DNA from: Liolophura sinensis | Lineage: Eukaryota; Mollusca; Polyplacophora; Chitonida; Chitonidae | NCBI RefSeq assembly: GCF_032854445.1 | Contig: NC_088296.1 | Location: forward strand, 9,336,706 to 9,400,705 | Direction: 5' to 3' | Length of the DNA stretch: 64,000 nucleotides | The notes under the pieces: generated by a model | The model's database searches: none | What the model was told of the DNA's origin: nothing | The model's input: the letters and a program-made list of their open reading frames with translations, nothing else | Position numbers and translations under genes: made by a program | Shown here: positions 44,401-57,050 of the stretch, piece after piece | Layout of the letters: each line of letters starts with the position of its first letter | Position numbering within the stretch: the first letter of the stretch is position 1

Positions 44401-46933
44401 CTAGTCGCTCGATACAATTTGGATACACAGTATATAGTACTATTCCGTCCATTTTTAAATATATACACTTACCGTTAGATAATTCTGGGTGGCGACAGTC
44501 AACGAGTACCGACTGTGGAAACAATAGCCATCGCTCTTCTTGCGTCCATGGCATCTGACCATCAGCGCACGAGCACACACCGCCAGCACAGGTTGTGAAG
44601 CCTGCGCATTCGTCTTTTGTGGTGCAGTTTTCCCCATACCTCTTCACCTCGGAGTCAGTAGGGTGGCAAGAAAAGTTATCTTGCTTTGGTGTGCGACCCG
44701 ACATGCATTCACATTTTCCGTATACGCACTCTGAGAAGTATGGCAGACATTCCGCGTCCACCGAGCATTCACCCCCGATAAGGCTAACTGTGGAAGTGGA
44801 ATTTAATTCCGTTTGAGCAAAACATGTGAAGTATAAACATGTTTATACAATTTTTTATAATGTTTGCCACCTCCTGACTCACTGGATTTTGTTTTCATCA
44901 TATTAAAAAAATTAATCAAGATCATTGCACAAACTTTGGATGGATACTAAACCAAAATTAACTTAAAGTTATACAGAATCGATTCTGATTGGCTGGTTTG
45001 AGAGATAGGCAACGCCAGCCTATGCCTAACCCAAACTAGGCCTACCACACTCTCTAAAACTAAAGAGTTAAATTTAATACTGTAAAGACTTATAATGGTT
45101 ACAGTTTTTATTAAGTGTTAATGTTTCAACGCTCTTTAAATGTGTTCCTATTTCAACTGCATTAAGAGTGCTACAGCTTTACTTAACTGTTTCAAGTCTT
45201 GGTTTTTAGATGTTGAATATCCTGTTGATGGAGATGAAACGTGAACACTTTGGCGAATATTAAAACATTTAACACTTTATAAAAGTACAGTAAGTCCTCG
45301 TGACCTTCACAGTGTTAAATGTAAAGTTTTAGTTTTTAAGATTGCAGAGTTTTATTGTAACAGCTCATGTTGAGCTCTCTTTTTACTTACCGTTCATACA
45401 TTGTGCGCCATTTTTATGGGCACGAAAGCCAACATCGCACATACAGACAAAACCGTCACAGGAACTCGGCTTACAAGCAGATCCACTCACGTCGCATTCA
45501 TCGTCAGAGGTACACACTTCATTGAGCGCAGCTGCTGTAATGTTAACATACAGACTGTTCATTTATTTATATAGTTATTAATTATCTATTTCGTTATTTA
45601 GTTATTTGCTTTCATTTTTTTGTGTTTTTGCATAACGCCGTAGACATGAATATGTCAATGAAACGATGATGGCCAGTGTAACATTTGGAGGAAACTAGAG
45701 TGCCCGGCCGAAACCAATGACCTTTGGCGAGTTACATGGCGAGCCCTCTATCGTGTGATGCATGTCGTATTAGTGACCTGAAAGCATTCTCCAGTGAACA
45801 TGCGAGGTCACCATTGACAAGACGATGGAAGAATGAATGGATAGCTTTTGTATGTATACATATCGGAGTAATCATAGCCAAAAACATTTTTAAAAAATGC
45901 TGCCCTTGTATTATTTCCTGTGCATTATAAACCGTGACCTCGCAGGTTCACAGAAGAAAACTTGTGATTACGTATACATTACGTATACTGTTCATTAGAA
46001 TGAGAGTTTTACTAAATGTGTACTAAAATGTTCATAGGTATAAATGCAGGATTTTTCCGATGTAGAGAAATAATAGAATAAAATAGAACAAATGAGCCTT
46101 TTCTCAACTTCTAACATTTATTCACAGTTAAATAAACTCGCAAGTCGCTGTGTGTCATTAGTATACGTCATGGGGTTATTCTCCGTTTCCATTGGTCGAG
46201 AGACGGTCACATGATATTCCGCAAAACATGATGTACAACGATCACGCGCCCAAGGAAGAACGTCACGCTCACAAAGATATATCCCACGTTCACGAGACAA
46301 TATCCAGTGATCTCGTGCTAATATCCAACCGTCACGTGCGTTTATTCCACGGCAATTAGCTCCCTTTATTAGGGGCGAAAATTCCTTATATTCCATCCCA
46401 TAATATACACTATCTGTATAATATGCCCAGATATTTAAGAACAAAGTTTGATTTAGGTATGGTGCACTATATTACTCTATTCTGAAATATATCTATTACA
46501 CCCTGAAAGAAAAATTAATATTTCAGCATTTTCTAAAAGTTATATACAAAAGAGAAAATATGCAATATAAAAACCGAAAGCATAGAGCAACCACGACAGT
46601 GTGATAACTGACAAGTGGTTACACGTAGTGGATAAAATACGGCCTCTCTCAGTTTACGTTAGTTTTAGTTTCATTCTAACTCTCCATGTATATGCTTCAA
46701 AAGTGTCAACACGCATGTCCTCTAGAGCCAAGACGTAAGCAGACTTAAGGTAAAATTTACAGTGATGTCAGTAGAAATTCATTACTTGTCACTCAGAATG
46801 ATGTGTTGTCGTCACATTTAATATACAATCACACGAAAATGGGATTTAATATAGAAGTATAAGCCCAGTGGATACACTTACCGGAAGATGTATGCAATAT
46901 TGCAATCACTAAGACCAATGTCCGTAGGCACAT
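38281..46933 (-). CDS. Gene B: EB-module type I membrane protein with mucin-like stalk
   Basis: Exons, all GT-AG: 46933-46882, 45531-45391, 44787-44473, 42453-42403, 41564-39483, 38868-38775, 38464-38281. Joined they give 2919 bases, 972 codons plus stop, with every junction in phase. Layout: signal peptide (1-18), cysteine modules (about 18-169), glycosylated spacer (170-186), 694-residue Ser/Thr-rich stalk (187-880), transmembrane helix (884-906), RRRR stop-transfer, ~60-residue tail. The design is that of a cell-surface protein with a long O-glycosylated stem that lifts an EB-type head off the membrane. Function and ligand are unknown; secretion route and membrane topology are inferred from the helix and signal. 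It appears intact, unlike gene A. Its tail faces the tail of gene A across the spacer. Confidence 0.8.
38775..38868 (-). CDS. Gene B transmembrane exon
   Basis: 94 bases; hydrophobic [20 protein letters not shown] then WCRSRRR. Orthologous to 23659-23752. Confidence 0.9.
39335..39455 (+). mobile_element. Degraded SINE 3' half
   Basis: GGCAACTTGCGGATGGTCGTGG, CTAATGCTGGCCATC and ACACCAATTAAAATACATTT match the AAATAAAT family. It lies in gene B's intron 5, antisense to the gene. Confidence 0.75.
39483..41564 (-). CDS. Gene B exon 5 (Thr-rich mucin-like stalk)
   Basis: One 2082-base exon, phase 1-1, acceptor TTTCCTGCAG, donor GTAAAT. It starts ESSTSTSTTEMSD, has a Pro-richer part (PPATPVFIPTPTST), then about 35-38 repeats of 13 residues (consensus APSTTTTMKTETD and variants with METTTA or TVTATD) at 41050-39650, and ends DQATGLGPI. 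High Thr/Ser with spaced Pro fits dense O-glycosylation. Because all repeats are 39 bases, copy number can change without frameshift. The antisense strand is also open for 553 codons, an artefact of the repeat. Confidence 0.85.
41653..41732 (+). mobile_element. CACT-tail SINE 3' end with 10-bp target duplication
   Basis: An 80-base 5'-truncated copy ends in (ACTC)n; TATATCCAAT flanks it at 41643-41652 and 41733-41742. It lies just upstream of the stalk exon in intron 4 of gene B. Confidence 0.8.
42403..42453 (-). CDS. Gene B exon 4 (glycosylated spacer)
   Basis: It is 51 bases, phase 1-1, [17 protein letters not shown] with three sequons (NGT, NIT, NST). Single copy here, two copies in gene A. 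Confidence 0.85.
42700..42855. repeat. Short right-arm version of the 28-bp minisatellite
   Basis: Four to five eroded units (AATTTTGGGAAG..GACCCGCTT on the + strand) correspond to the ~20-unit array at 21385-21960. Confidence 0.7.
43150..43849. repeat. Degenerate ~40-bp satellite in intron 3 of gene B
   Basis: Units such as GATCGCACAGTACAGTTCGG then TTTAACAGTACAGTGTGGT recur; equivalent of 19932-21110. Confidence 0.75.
43850..44470 (-). repeat. Three 207-bp tandem units carrying the exon 3 end
   Basis: Donor-like ACCGTTAG words recur at 43850, 44057, 44264 and 44471, an exact 207-base period. Each unit on the minus strand contains an open segment [16 protein letters not shown] then RHPELSN (the outermost copy reads HPPEC instead) followed by GGTAAGT or GGTAGGT. 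A weak acceptor (GGCATAG) 84 bases before the donor would make each a phase 1-1 exon of 28 codons. Upstream there is no pyrimidine tract, so use as exons is doubtful. Confidence 0.8.
44473..44787 (-). CDS. Gene B exon 3 (two EB-like modules)
   Basis: It is 315 bases, phase 1-1, acceptor TTCCACAG, donor G|GTAAGT. It reads VSLIGGECSVDAEC ... [12 protein letters not shown]. Cysteine patterns are C-5-C-6-C-4-C-1-C and C-5-C-5-C-4-C-1-C. About 13 of the first ~62 residues after the first Cys differ from gene A, but the last 36 are identical. Confidence 0.9.
44788..45390. other. Intron 2 of gene B
   Basis: No insertion corresponding to the Tc1 or SINE elements of gene A intron 2. A/T-rich, nothing else recognised. 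Confidence 0.5.
45391..45531 (-). CDS. Gene B exon 2 (first cysteine module)
   Basis: Phase 1-1, 141 bases, six cysteines in the same spacing as gene A. The acceptor is a CAGCAG tandem; using the upstream AG would add one Ala codon and give the 144-base length of gene A. Donor GTAAGT. Confidence 0.85.
45625..45745 (-). mobile_element. Very old SINE-like relic
   Basis: ATAACGCCGTAGACATGAATAT, GATGGCCAGTGTAACATTTGG and GCCCGGCCGAAACCAATGACC follow the order of the AAATAAAT family on the minus strand, with many changes. Confidence 0.4.
45746..46570. other. Intron 1 of gene B
   Basis: Noncoding. At 46190-46340 a cluster of CACG..GATATCC-type words (ACGATCACGCGCC, CGTCACGCTCAC) stands out but has no clear period. 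Confidence 0.35.
46575..46700. repeat. Single copy of the ~90-bp dispersed repeat
   Basis: AAGCATAGAGCAACCACGACAG ... GTGGTTACACGTAGTGGATAAAATACGG matches units at 8286-8528; the following ~70 bases (TCATTCTAACTCTCCATGTATATGC) also match the flank at 8545-8600, so the repeat unit is longer than the tandem part. Confidence 0.65.
46882..46933 (-). CDS. Gene B exon 1 (signal peptide)
   Basis: [17 protein letters not shown], donor GTAAGT. The acceptor-like TTTTCCCACAG directly upstream of the 5' UTR part (46939-46949) is conserved with gene A. Confidence 0.85.
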
Positions 46934-47191
46934 GGTGAACTGTGGGAAAATAGATACAGAAAAAAGTAAAAAAAGTGCCTTATAGCATTAATGTGCAAAC
47001 ATATATAGTAAACAAAAGACGAAAGGAAATTCATCACCAGATAATCAGAAAAGAAGTTATACACAGCATAGACACCTCAGTTATAGACTAAAGTTGTGGA
47101 ATATCTCAAATGTTTAAGCACCTGATTCTGTAATGGACGCTGATCATTTGACAAGTGTTTATATGAAGCTGACGTTCTGTATACACACGGA

Positions 47192-47300
47192 GAAGACACC
47201 AGTATGGGCTGGACTTGAACTCCTAGCTACCGCAATAGTAGGAGGCTTCTCGGTCATTGCGCAGCGCTAACGTCCTAACCACCCCAGCCGCGGACCCGTA
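47192..47300 (-). mobile_element. SINE head fragment, ortholog of 17128-17235
   Basis: Minus-strand head of the AAATAAAT family; same site as in the left arm, so inserted before the duplication. Confidence 0.75.
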
Positions 47301-47725
47301 ACTAGTGTGCCCTAACGGTTGAAAGCAATAACAAAAAAATGTAAGTTTCTCGCTTTACATGTAGGCTCTACGCTGAAACTCTCGCTGGTTCGGGTAACAA
47401 AAGCTTCGCTCTCTCTGCAGATGGCTTACATTCGTTCAATAAGAACGCGTTTTCAAAGCACGTTTTGGTTTCAACTCACAGTGAGAAGGTGTGTTAGATA
47501 TGTTTGCAATACCTTTCTTCACCTAACAAAAATAACGGCTGATATATATGTAAAATATCCATGAATTCACGGATAGACGTCAGTAATGTGTGTATAAATT
47601 AATACATGCATACCTACAAGTAAAAGCTTGTGTTTCCAATTAGGAGTCTATGTAGTACTGCCGGATATAAACTGACCAACATAAAAATAAAGACTGATTT
47701 AAATCATAAATAAAAAAGGACTTAC

Positions 47726-47767
47726 CTATGGTATAGAGGTGTGGTTATACAGTCAGTTTGCCCCTGT
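47726..47767 (-). other. Possible 5' untranslated exon of gene B
   Basis: The minus strand shows TTTTTCTTTCACAG (acceptor) before ACAGGGGCAAACTGACTG and CCATAG|GTAAGTCC (donor) after it, giving a 42-base exon. This would splice to the conserved acceptor just before the start codon. The left arm has the aligned sequence but with CACAAACATG in place of the acceptor, so gene A would differ in its leader. Confidence 0.35.
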
Positions 47768-47879
47768 CTGTGAAAGAAAAACAAGAACCAATATAATTAA
47801 AAACAAATACAGTTTTGATATAATGTAACGCAAGCCAGAATGTACTAAATGCATAACAAGTGTTCAAATACCTCTGGGT

Positions 47880-49800
47880 CTTCAGAATTAATTTTAAAAT
47901 TTGCATCGGAATGTCATTACAACAAAGCCGTCTGTACACCAATGGATATCACTTCCTTCAAATCCGTTTGTTCTGTTCCCTCCTTTTAGAATATATGGGA
48001 ACATATTTCAACTCGGGCTTTGTAAGCAAAGCCGTGTGTCAACGCAAAATGTCCAACTGTCAGAACGACAATGAAACCTGAGTCTCCTTAGTACTCCTGA
48101 GTTCCACACTCCTGTCAGGTAAGTTTAGGACTGCGTGTGGTAAGATTGTGATGGTGTGTGAGCTGGGTGCTTAATGACTGGGTTAAACGTTAGACTGCTG
48201 GACATTTACTAGTGAAGGAATACATACAAATATGCCCTCATGTATGGCGTTTGTAAACTTGATGAACGACATGAAACTCAAGTCCTTAATTTATAATTTA
48301 ACCATTTTAAATATTTTGGCTGTTGATTTTGGCTGTTGATCGAAAGTGTACATGTAGTAAGTACCTAAACTGATATCAAGTCATATTATATATTTAAAAT
48401 TTTAACCAAACTCTTCATCCAATGCAGTTGTCCAAAGTTAAAGTATAATATTAACAGTTTTATGTTCATATATAACGTATTGTTACATAATTATTTCAAG
48501 CTAAGTACAAAATTGAAGATTTAGCTTAAATCTGGTATTCAGTCATAGACAATCTTGACCCATCGGTCCCTCAATCCTAAATAGTCAGTATGGAACTGGT
48601 AACATGGAATCAGTATTTATTCGTTCTTGAAGAAAAAAACATTGATGGGACTTGAACTGATTAGCTATTTTCATCGTTGTTGTTTGAAAAAATAAGAGCA
48701 TGTCTTAAAAGTGAGCTTCATGCTGAAATAGTAGCGTCTGAATAAAGATCCACACCTCAGTCGATACCGTTGGGTAAGCCCACTGCATTGTCTCAAATTT
48801 CAGTCTGAAATTCGTGACTAGAAGATATAAAACATTTTTCTCTAATGTCAAAGAGACCTAAGGATTACGCCATTTAGCAGATTTGAATTCATGTCAGCAG
48901 GGCGGAGGAACAGATGCTGTCTGTTTGTGTGCATTGATTTGAGCGCACACGTGTACATGCACGTGGAAAAAAATAAGCATCAGGTATTTGGGATTGCACA
49001 AGAATCTACTGAATCAGTCCAAATCTGTTAAACATGTGTTTCCCTCTTAAACTGTTTTGTGGCTGTGTTCAGCGGCTATACATCTGTACTGTTCTTGAAC
49101 ACGGATATAAGTTTCCCTTTTTAGATAATTATACTTTATTTCAGTAAGACTTTTTTTCTCGACTTGTTGCAGACACATTGGCCTTGGTGTGTTGCTGACA
49201 GCGTGCAGCGTGCATGCTATAGGTTTAAATGACAGAAACAACTTTTAAATAATGTTGTCTGAAACAGGTTTTCCATTCCTTGATACCATTAAGATAGCCC
49301 GATATTGTGACTTTTACTACGAGCCATTACAAAATTACAAAACCTTAGTTACAGCACAAAACTTTCTTCGCAAAAGAGAAATATATTCAAACAAAAGATT
49401 AGCACTTTCATTTTCTAAGGAGATCTAAGAATCTGATTTAAACTGTTTTCCTGTGCTACATGTAACACTTGTGACAAAATAATTTCCACTAAAGCAGGCG
49501 CCTGAAGTACGCATAACGATAACGGTTCAGGTCTAAATTGTGATTGCAGTTCACTGTGTTAGGAAAACACACCACATGTACGCTATGTATGGATTCAATC
49601 GGTCAAGACCTTTGAAGTCACCTTGAAGTACGCCCATATTTGTAAATAACCAGATTTATTTATGACCTTGTGTTACAACTGGCAAAAACCTGTATCGGTT
49701 CATGTCTAAAGCTTTTGATCGTGGGTTAAAATCAAAGGTCGCGTTAAAACGCCCTGATTATCAATATTTGTTATGTAGGGATCAGTCAGAATTTAGGCCT
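47880..49800. other. Right-arm noncoding sequence
   Basis: It aligns with about 14550-15700 of the left arm (for example the CCATCGGTCCCTCAATCCTAA stretch near 48563). No gene recognised. Confidence 0.45.
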
Positions 49801-49808
49801 TGTCTAGT

Positions 49809-52470
<2,662 letters not shown>

Positions 52471-52471
52471 T

Positions 52472-52678
52472 GTAATAACCCACATGATATGGGACATAAA
52501 CTCTGGCATGTCTCCACACGGATGTCACGATTGAGGGTTTGTAATAACCCACATGATATGGGACATAAACTCTGGCATGTCTCCACACGGATGTCACGAT
52601 TGAGGGTTTGTAATAACCCACATGATATGGGACATAAACTCTGGCATGTCTCCACACGGATGTCACGATTGAGGGTTT
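52472..52678. repeat. Three identical 69-bp tandem units
   Basis: The unit begins GTAATAACCCACATGATATG and ends GTCACGATTGAGGGTTT. The three copies are identical to my reading, so the expansion is recent. 69 bases is 23 codons, which creates open frames in several phases; none has gene support. Confidence 0.95.
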
Positions 52679-52739
52679 GTGACACCACATGTGAAATACA
52701 CGTGGGTCTCAGAATGTGAAATGAACTTGAGGGTGTGGT

Positions 52740-54030
52740 AGATGAAACGGCAGCAATGTACACCCAATGATACACTCCCTATTGGTCGATTACGCAATAT
52801 CCTACTGGTCTTACGCAATATCTTTTTTGTTCTTTGTATAATTGTTACTGGTTACTTAATACGATCCTTTAACAGAACGCTTATATTACAAAGAAGCTTG
52901 CTCTCGTTAAAAAAAAACAGGTATTAGTTTTATGTTAACATATATCACCATCTGTTCAGTCTTCATTTACACTTGTCTAAAACCCAAACTGAGCAAAACC
53001 GACTGAGTTTCGTTATTCAAAGAACCGGTTTACTAAAGATCCGTGATTTCACTTCTGATGTTTCCACTTTTTAACAAGCAGTTTTATCATTATCGGTGTG
53101 CTTAATTGGATGATGTTACTTCAAGTATAAAAACATTTGGAAAAAGATAGTTGTAAACTAAGGTTGTAACCTAACCAGCGAGAATACGCAACAGGTGGGT
53201 AAAAATAGGTCCTCCGCTATCACGAGGCCTTTTCTTGTAACGATACCGATCGCTTACGACACTCCTCACTTTACTGCACACTCCCCACTAGACCACACGC
53301 CTATCGAGAGTCCGTAATTCCCAAGCACAAAGACAGAAAATACATATATGTTCACAGGATATATAGGTCAAACAAACAAACTGATTGATTAATGATACGT
53401 GACTTTCTTTGGGTGTGGCTTAAAGTACGTCTACCGATGGCAATTTGATAATGATTGACGTGATGGCCAGTTACACAGTCTGAATCATGGGTTTATACTG
53501 TGTATCTGGCACGTGCGTGTACAACGAAAATGCCCATAGTCTTTAAAGCACGGATGGACATAATACAGCAAGAATAAACTCTTATACTTAAATATGATAA
53601 GGTAAATACATGTAATACAGTTAATCAAACGTCATCTCTTAAAAAGCGAGGGTAGAAGTTTGTAGCCAACAGCTTCTGAAACTTATCTTTTTGCTGTTGT
53701 TTGTTTATCTGTTGCCTGTTTTATTTTATTAATGAACTCATTTATGTATTAATGTATTTATTTGTGTCACAGTTAAACTGTGTGGTTTAAAACAAGTAGG
53801 AATTAGACTACCTTGATGTTAAAGCTTGCCAACGAATGCTGGTTTCGAACCTGCGATCGAAATGATACATTTTCATTCCATGGGGGGGGGGGGGGGGGGG
53901 AGTCGTCTACTATGTAATAGACACTTTGTAGTCATGAGCTCCTTCAAGTATATTTATACTTATGTCACGGTATAAAATTAACAGAAATGTAAAACTACTA
54001 TTGTATATGGTGTAAAGTTTTGTTTTTAGA
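52740..54030. other. Right-arm noncoding sequence
   Basis: The 53160-53480 part aligns with 13700-14010. A G-run lies at 53882-53900. No gene recognised. Confidence 0.4.
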
Positions 54031-54560
54031 TATAACCTGGCACCATATTCGAGCCAGTACGTTACTAAAGCCCTGAATAACAAAAAAAACCGATAGCACC
54101 ATATTCGGGAGAAGTCCTTTTTAAGATCAAATTATATTCGGTTAAAGATTTTGTTTTGATGCGGATAACGAATAATGTGCCGGCGTCCTTTCTGGACCAC
54201 CATGTTATTTAAAACCCAAATATCGACAAATCTGCTGGCCCCATAATCGAGCAAACTTGTTACTGAAGAGTTGAATAACGAAAATTTAGCCAGCACCATA
54301 TTTGTGTTAATTCGAGGTGACACATTATTGACCGACCAAATAACGAAAAACGTAGAATAAGCTTCTTATCTCATCTTCAAATAACCTGATAGCAATATAC
54401 TGTGAACAGGACACTACCGGAGATGTGAATGCAAGTGGCCAGTGATGCCAAACCCGATGCTAAATTCTGTAGGATCACCATGTTATTTAAGATCTAAATA
54501 TTGAATATCGTACTAGCACGATATCGTTATTCGAATTACAAAAAAAAACGAGATTGGTGC
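54030..54560. repeat. Right-arm version of the TTATTCG/GGCACC array
   Basis: Eroded units (GCACCATATTCG, CGTTATTCGAATTAC) correspond to 11940-12910. Confidence 0.6.
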
Positions 54561-55080
54561 TAAATCCTGCCAGCACACTACCCAATCTATGGTAGTTTAA
54601 AATTCCTGGATTTGCCTCAGCTACACTCTTGTTCATTGTAAATGTATGAGAAGAAGGAAAGGAACATGCTGAAATTGACTGCAGTTCCCTCCCTTGGACA
54701 GACATCAATACGTTGTGCTGGATGGCGTTCATCCAAGAATTTGACTTCTATTAATTTCCAAGTCATGTTTTAATATGATAATTGCAATAAATTCAATATA
54801 TATTGTACATGAACATTTAGAAGATACCCAGTGAATTGTCTCAGAATACAACCTGACCAAAAAGGTTACGTAATCCTTATATATTATTGACTATAATATG
54901 TTTCAAAACGTCATCAATTAAATCAGTTCAAGAAGGAAGTTAGATGGGCAGCCCGTCTTGCAATATACTCAGTTGTATCTAAAACGAGCCGGAAAGAATA
55001 ACCATGGGTGAATATTCAAATATTAACAACCATAATAAGTGGATTAGTATTAATATGGCAAATATATAAACAATACTCAC

Positions 55081-55183
55081 TCGTTGATAAAACTTGTACT
55101 TCAATAGCTAGTGTTGTGCTTGACAAGAAAGAAGATGTGTCCTGCCAGGTAATTTCTATATGTACATAATCATTGCATCCCAC
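55081..55183 (-). CDS. Candidate orphan exon, right arm
   Basis: Reverse-strand copy of 11106-11208 with the same acceptor (ACACACAG) and donor (GTGAGT) and the same open frame; one substitution (Ala to Val). See the left copy for interpretation. Confidence 0.25.
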
Positions 55184-55839
55184 CTGTGTGTGTAGTGTCT
55201 GGATAATTTTGAATGTGCTTTTATTTGACTGGGACGTGGCTCAGGTAATATGAGGCCCCCCGTCAGAAAACAGGGCGTGAGATCAATTGTGTTCATTCTC
55301 TCGCTCGGCTTATTTCAATACAAGTATAGAGCGCGTCATCATTCGTTGACCTCACATCCGTGACGATTCTCATCGAAGAAACGATCTCTGCTATATAATC
55401 CGACATGTCATAAAATCTCATCTACGGCCTGGTGAAGACGTATATATTCTTTCGATCTTCAAAAGACAAGAATATCGGATCATCCTGTATTGTTGGCCAG
55501 ATTTTGTATGTGGGAATTTTTTTCGTTAAGCACAACACCACTGTGCGATAGTGGTATGCTAGGTGTGCCAGGGTCGGGTGTAAACATTCGTTTTTCCATC
55601 ATCGTGGATGCTTGTATGGCAAGTTTTCATTTTCAATTTGATTTTATGCCTAGGATTCGGCTGTATTCCCTGAATGGATCGATCCTACACATCCGATATA
55701 CTACCGCCCCTTCTCGTGACAACGTTACTTTTCATTCCATCCCGGGTGAAAGAAATTGTGACATCATTTCGTGACAGAAAGATTGAACATTTGCAACGAA
55801 TGTGTAGGACATCCGGTTGACCGATATGAACTTTACTCA

Positions 55840-56060
55840 GCCCGATAGCGCAGCGTAATGAAACAAGAGCCTCTCATCAATGCGGTCGCTGTGAGTTCAG
55901 GTCCAGCTCATACTGGCTTCCTCTCCGGCCGTACGTGGGAAGATCTTGCAGCAACCTGCGGATGGTCTTGGGTTTCCTCCCACCATAATGCAGGCCGCTG
56001 TCGTATAAGTGAAATATTTTACGGCGTAAAACACCAATCAAATAAAGACATAAATAAGTG
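55840..56060 (+). mobile_element. SINE, AAATAAAT-tail family, head-truncated
   Basis: It begins near CGATAGCGCAGCGTAATG and runs to GTAAAACACCAATCAAATAA. A small deletion removes the GCCCGG part. Absent from the aligned left-arm site, which has its own SINEs at 9690-10577. Confidence 0.85.
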
Positions 56061-56835
56061 GTACAAAAAGATAAGACTTAATCCAGTTGCATAGCGACTC
56101 CAAGGTAAGTACCAGATTCCTGAGATATGTTTTATTTACATGTACACCTTCTAAGTATTATTTAAGTGAATTAAATATAAGTGAAAACATAAAATGGTTT
56201 TAATAAATATCACAATAGGCAGAATTATTTTTTCTATCTCTTGATACTGTTCGTCGAATACATGTATTTATCATGAGGCTCTGTGGCTGTGTTTAAATAG
56301 AAGGGAATCTAATATTTTTAAGCCAATCACAATAGCAACAATTTGAGCTCCTGTACGTTAGGCTTTTTGAGGTATTGAGTCATGGCTGAGGGTATTATCG
56401 CCCTCCTGTAGTTTGCGCGTTGTTAGTAAGAACTGAGTAATAAAACAAACGTTGTCTTCAGTCAAACAGACAAACCTCTCCGTTCTTTTTTTTCAATGGC
56501 TTATATTTAGTCTGTTTATTTATGGCAGTTCAACTGTAATGTGTATGAAGACATTCCATGTTTTATAAACTACTTTCTCTGTCTTCTCTGTTCCCGTTTT
56601 CATAATTCTAATGTTATTGTATGTTAAATGTGACGACAAGACGATATTCTGATTAATTCTAAACGTCTAAAAAAATTGTAATTAAGATCACTGTATTTGT
56701 TTATCTAATTCTACTTAAGCCATGACAGTATAGGGACAGGGAAGGGGAGGGTGAGGGTCGTATAATTAGCTACTTTGGAAGCATGTATATGAACAGTTAG
56801 AATAAGGCCCTGACTGAGGTAAATTAACAAAAGGC

Positions 56836-57050
56836 CGTATTTCACCGGTTACGTGTGACCATTTGCTAGCCATCACACTGTTGTCGCTGTTCCGGTCTTA
56901 CTCTCTATGCTGTAGCCGTATTTCACCGGTTACGTGTGACCATTTGCTAGCCAACACACTGTCGTCGCTGCTCCGGTCTTACTCTCTATGCTGTACGATT
57001 ATCACACGGTCGTCGCTGCTCCAGTCTTACTCTCTATGCTGTAAGTCTTG
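56836..57050. repeat. Right-arm copy of the ~90-bp tandem repeat
   Basis: Two full units and one truncated one (ATTATCACACGGTCGTCGCTGC) in the opposite orientation to 8286-8528. Confidence 0.75.
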
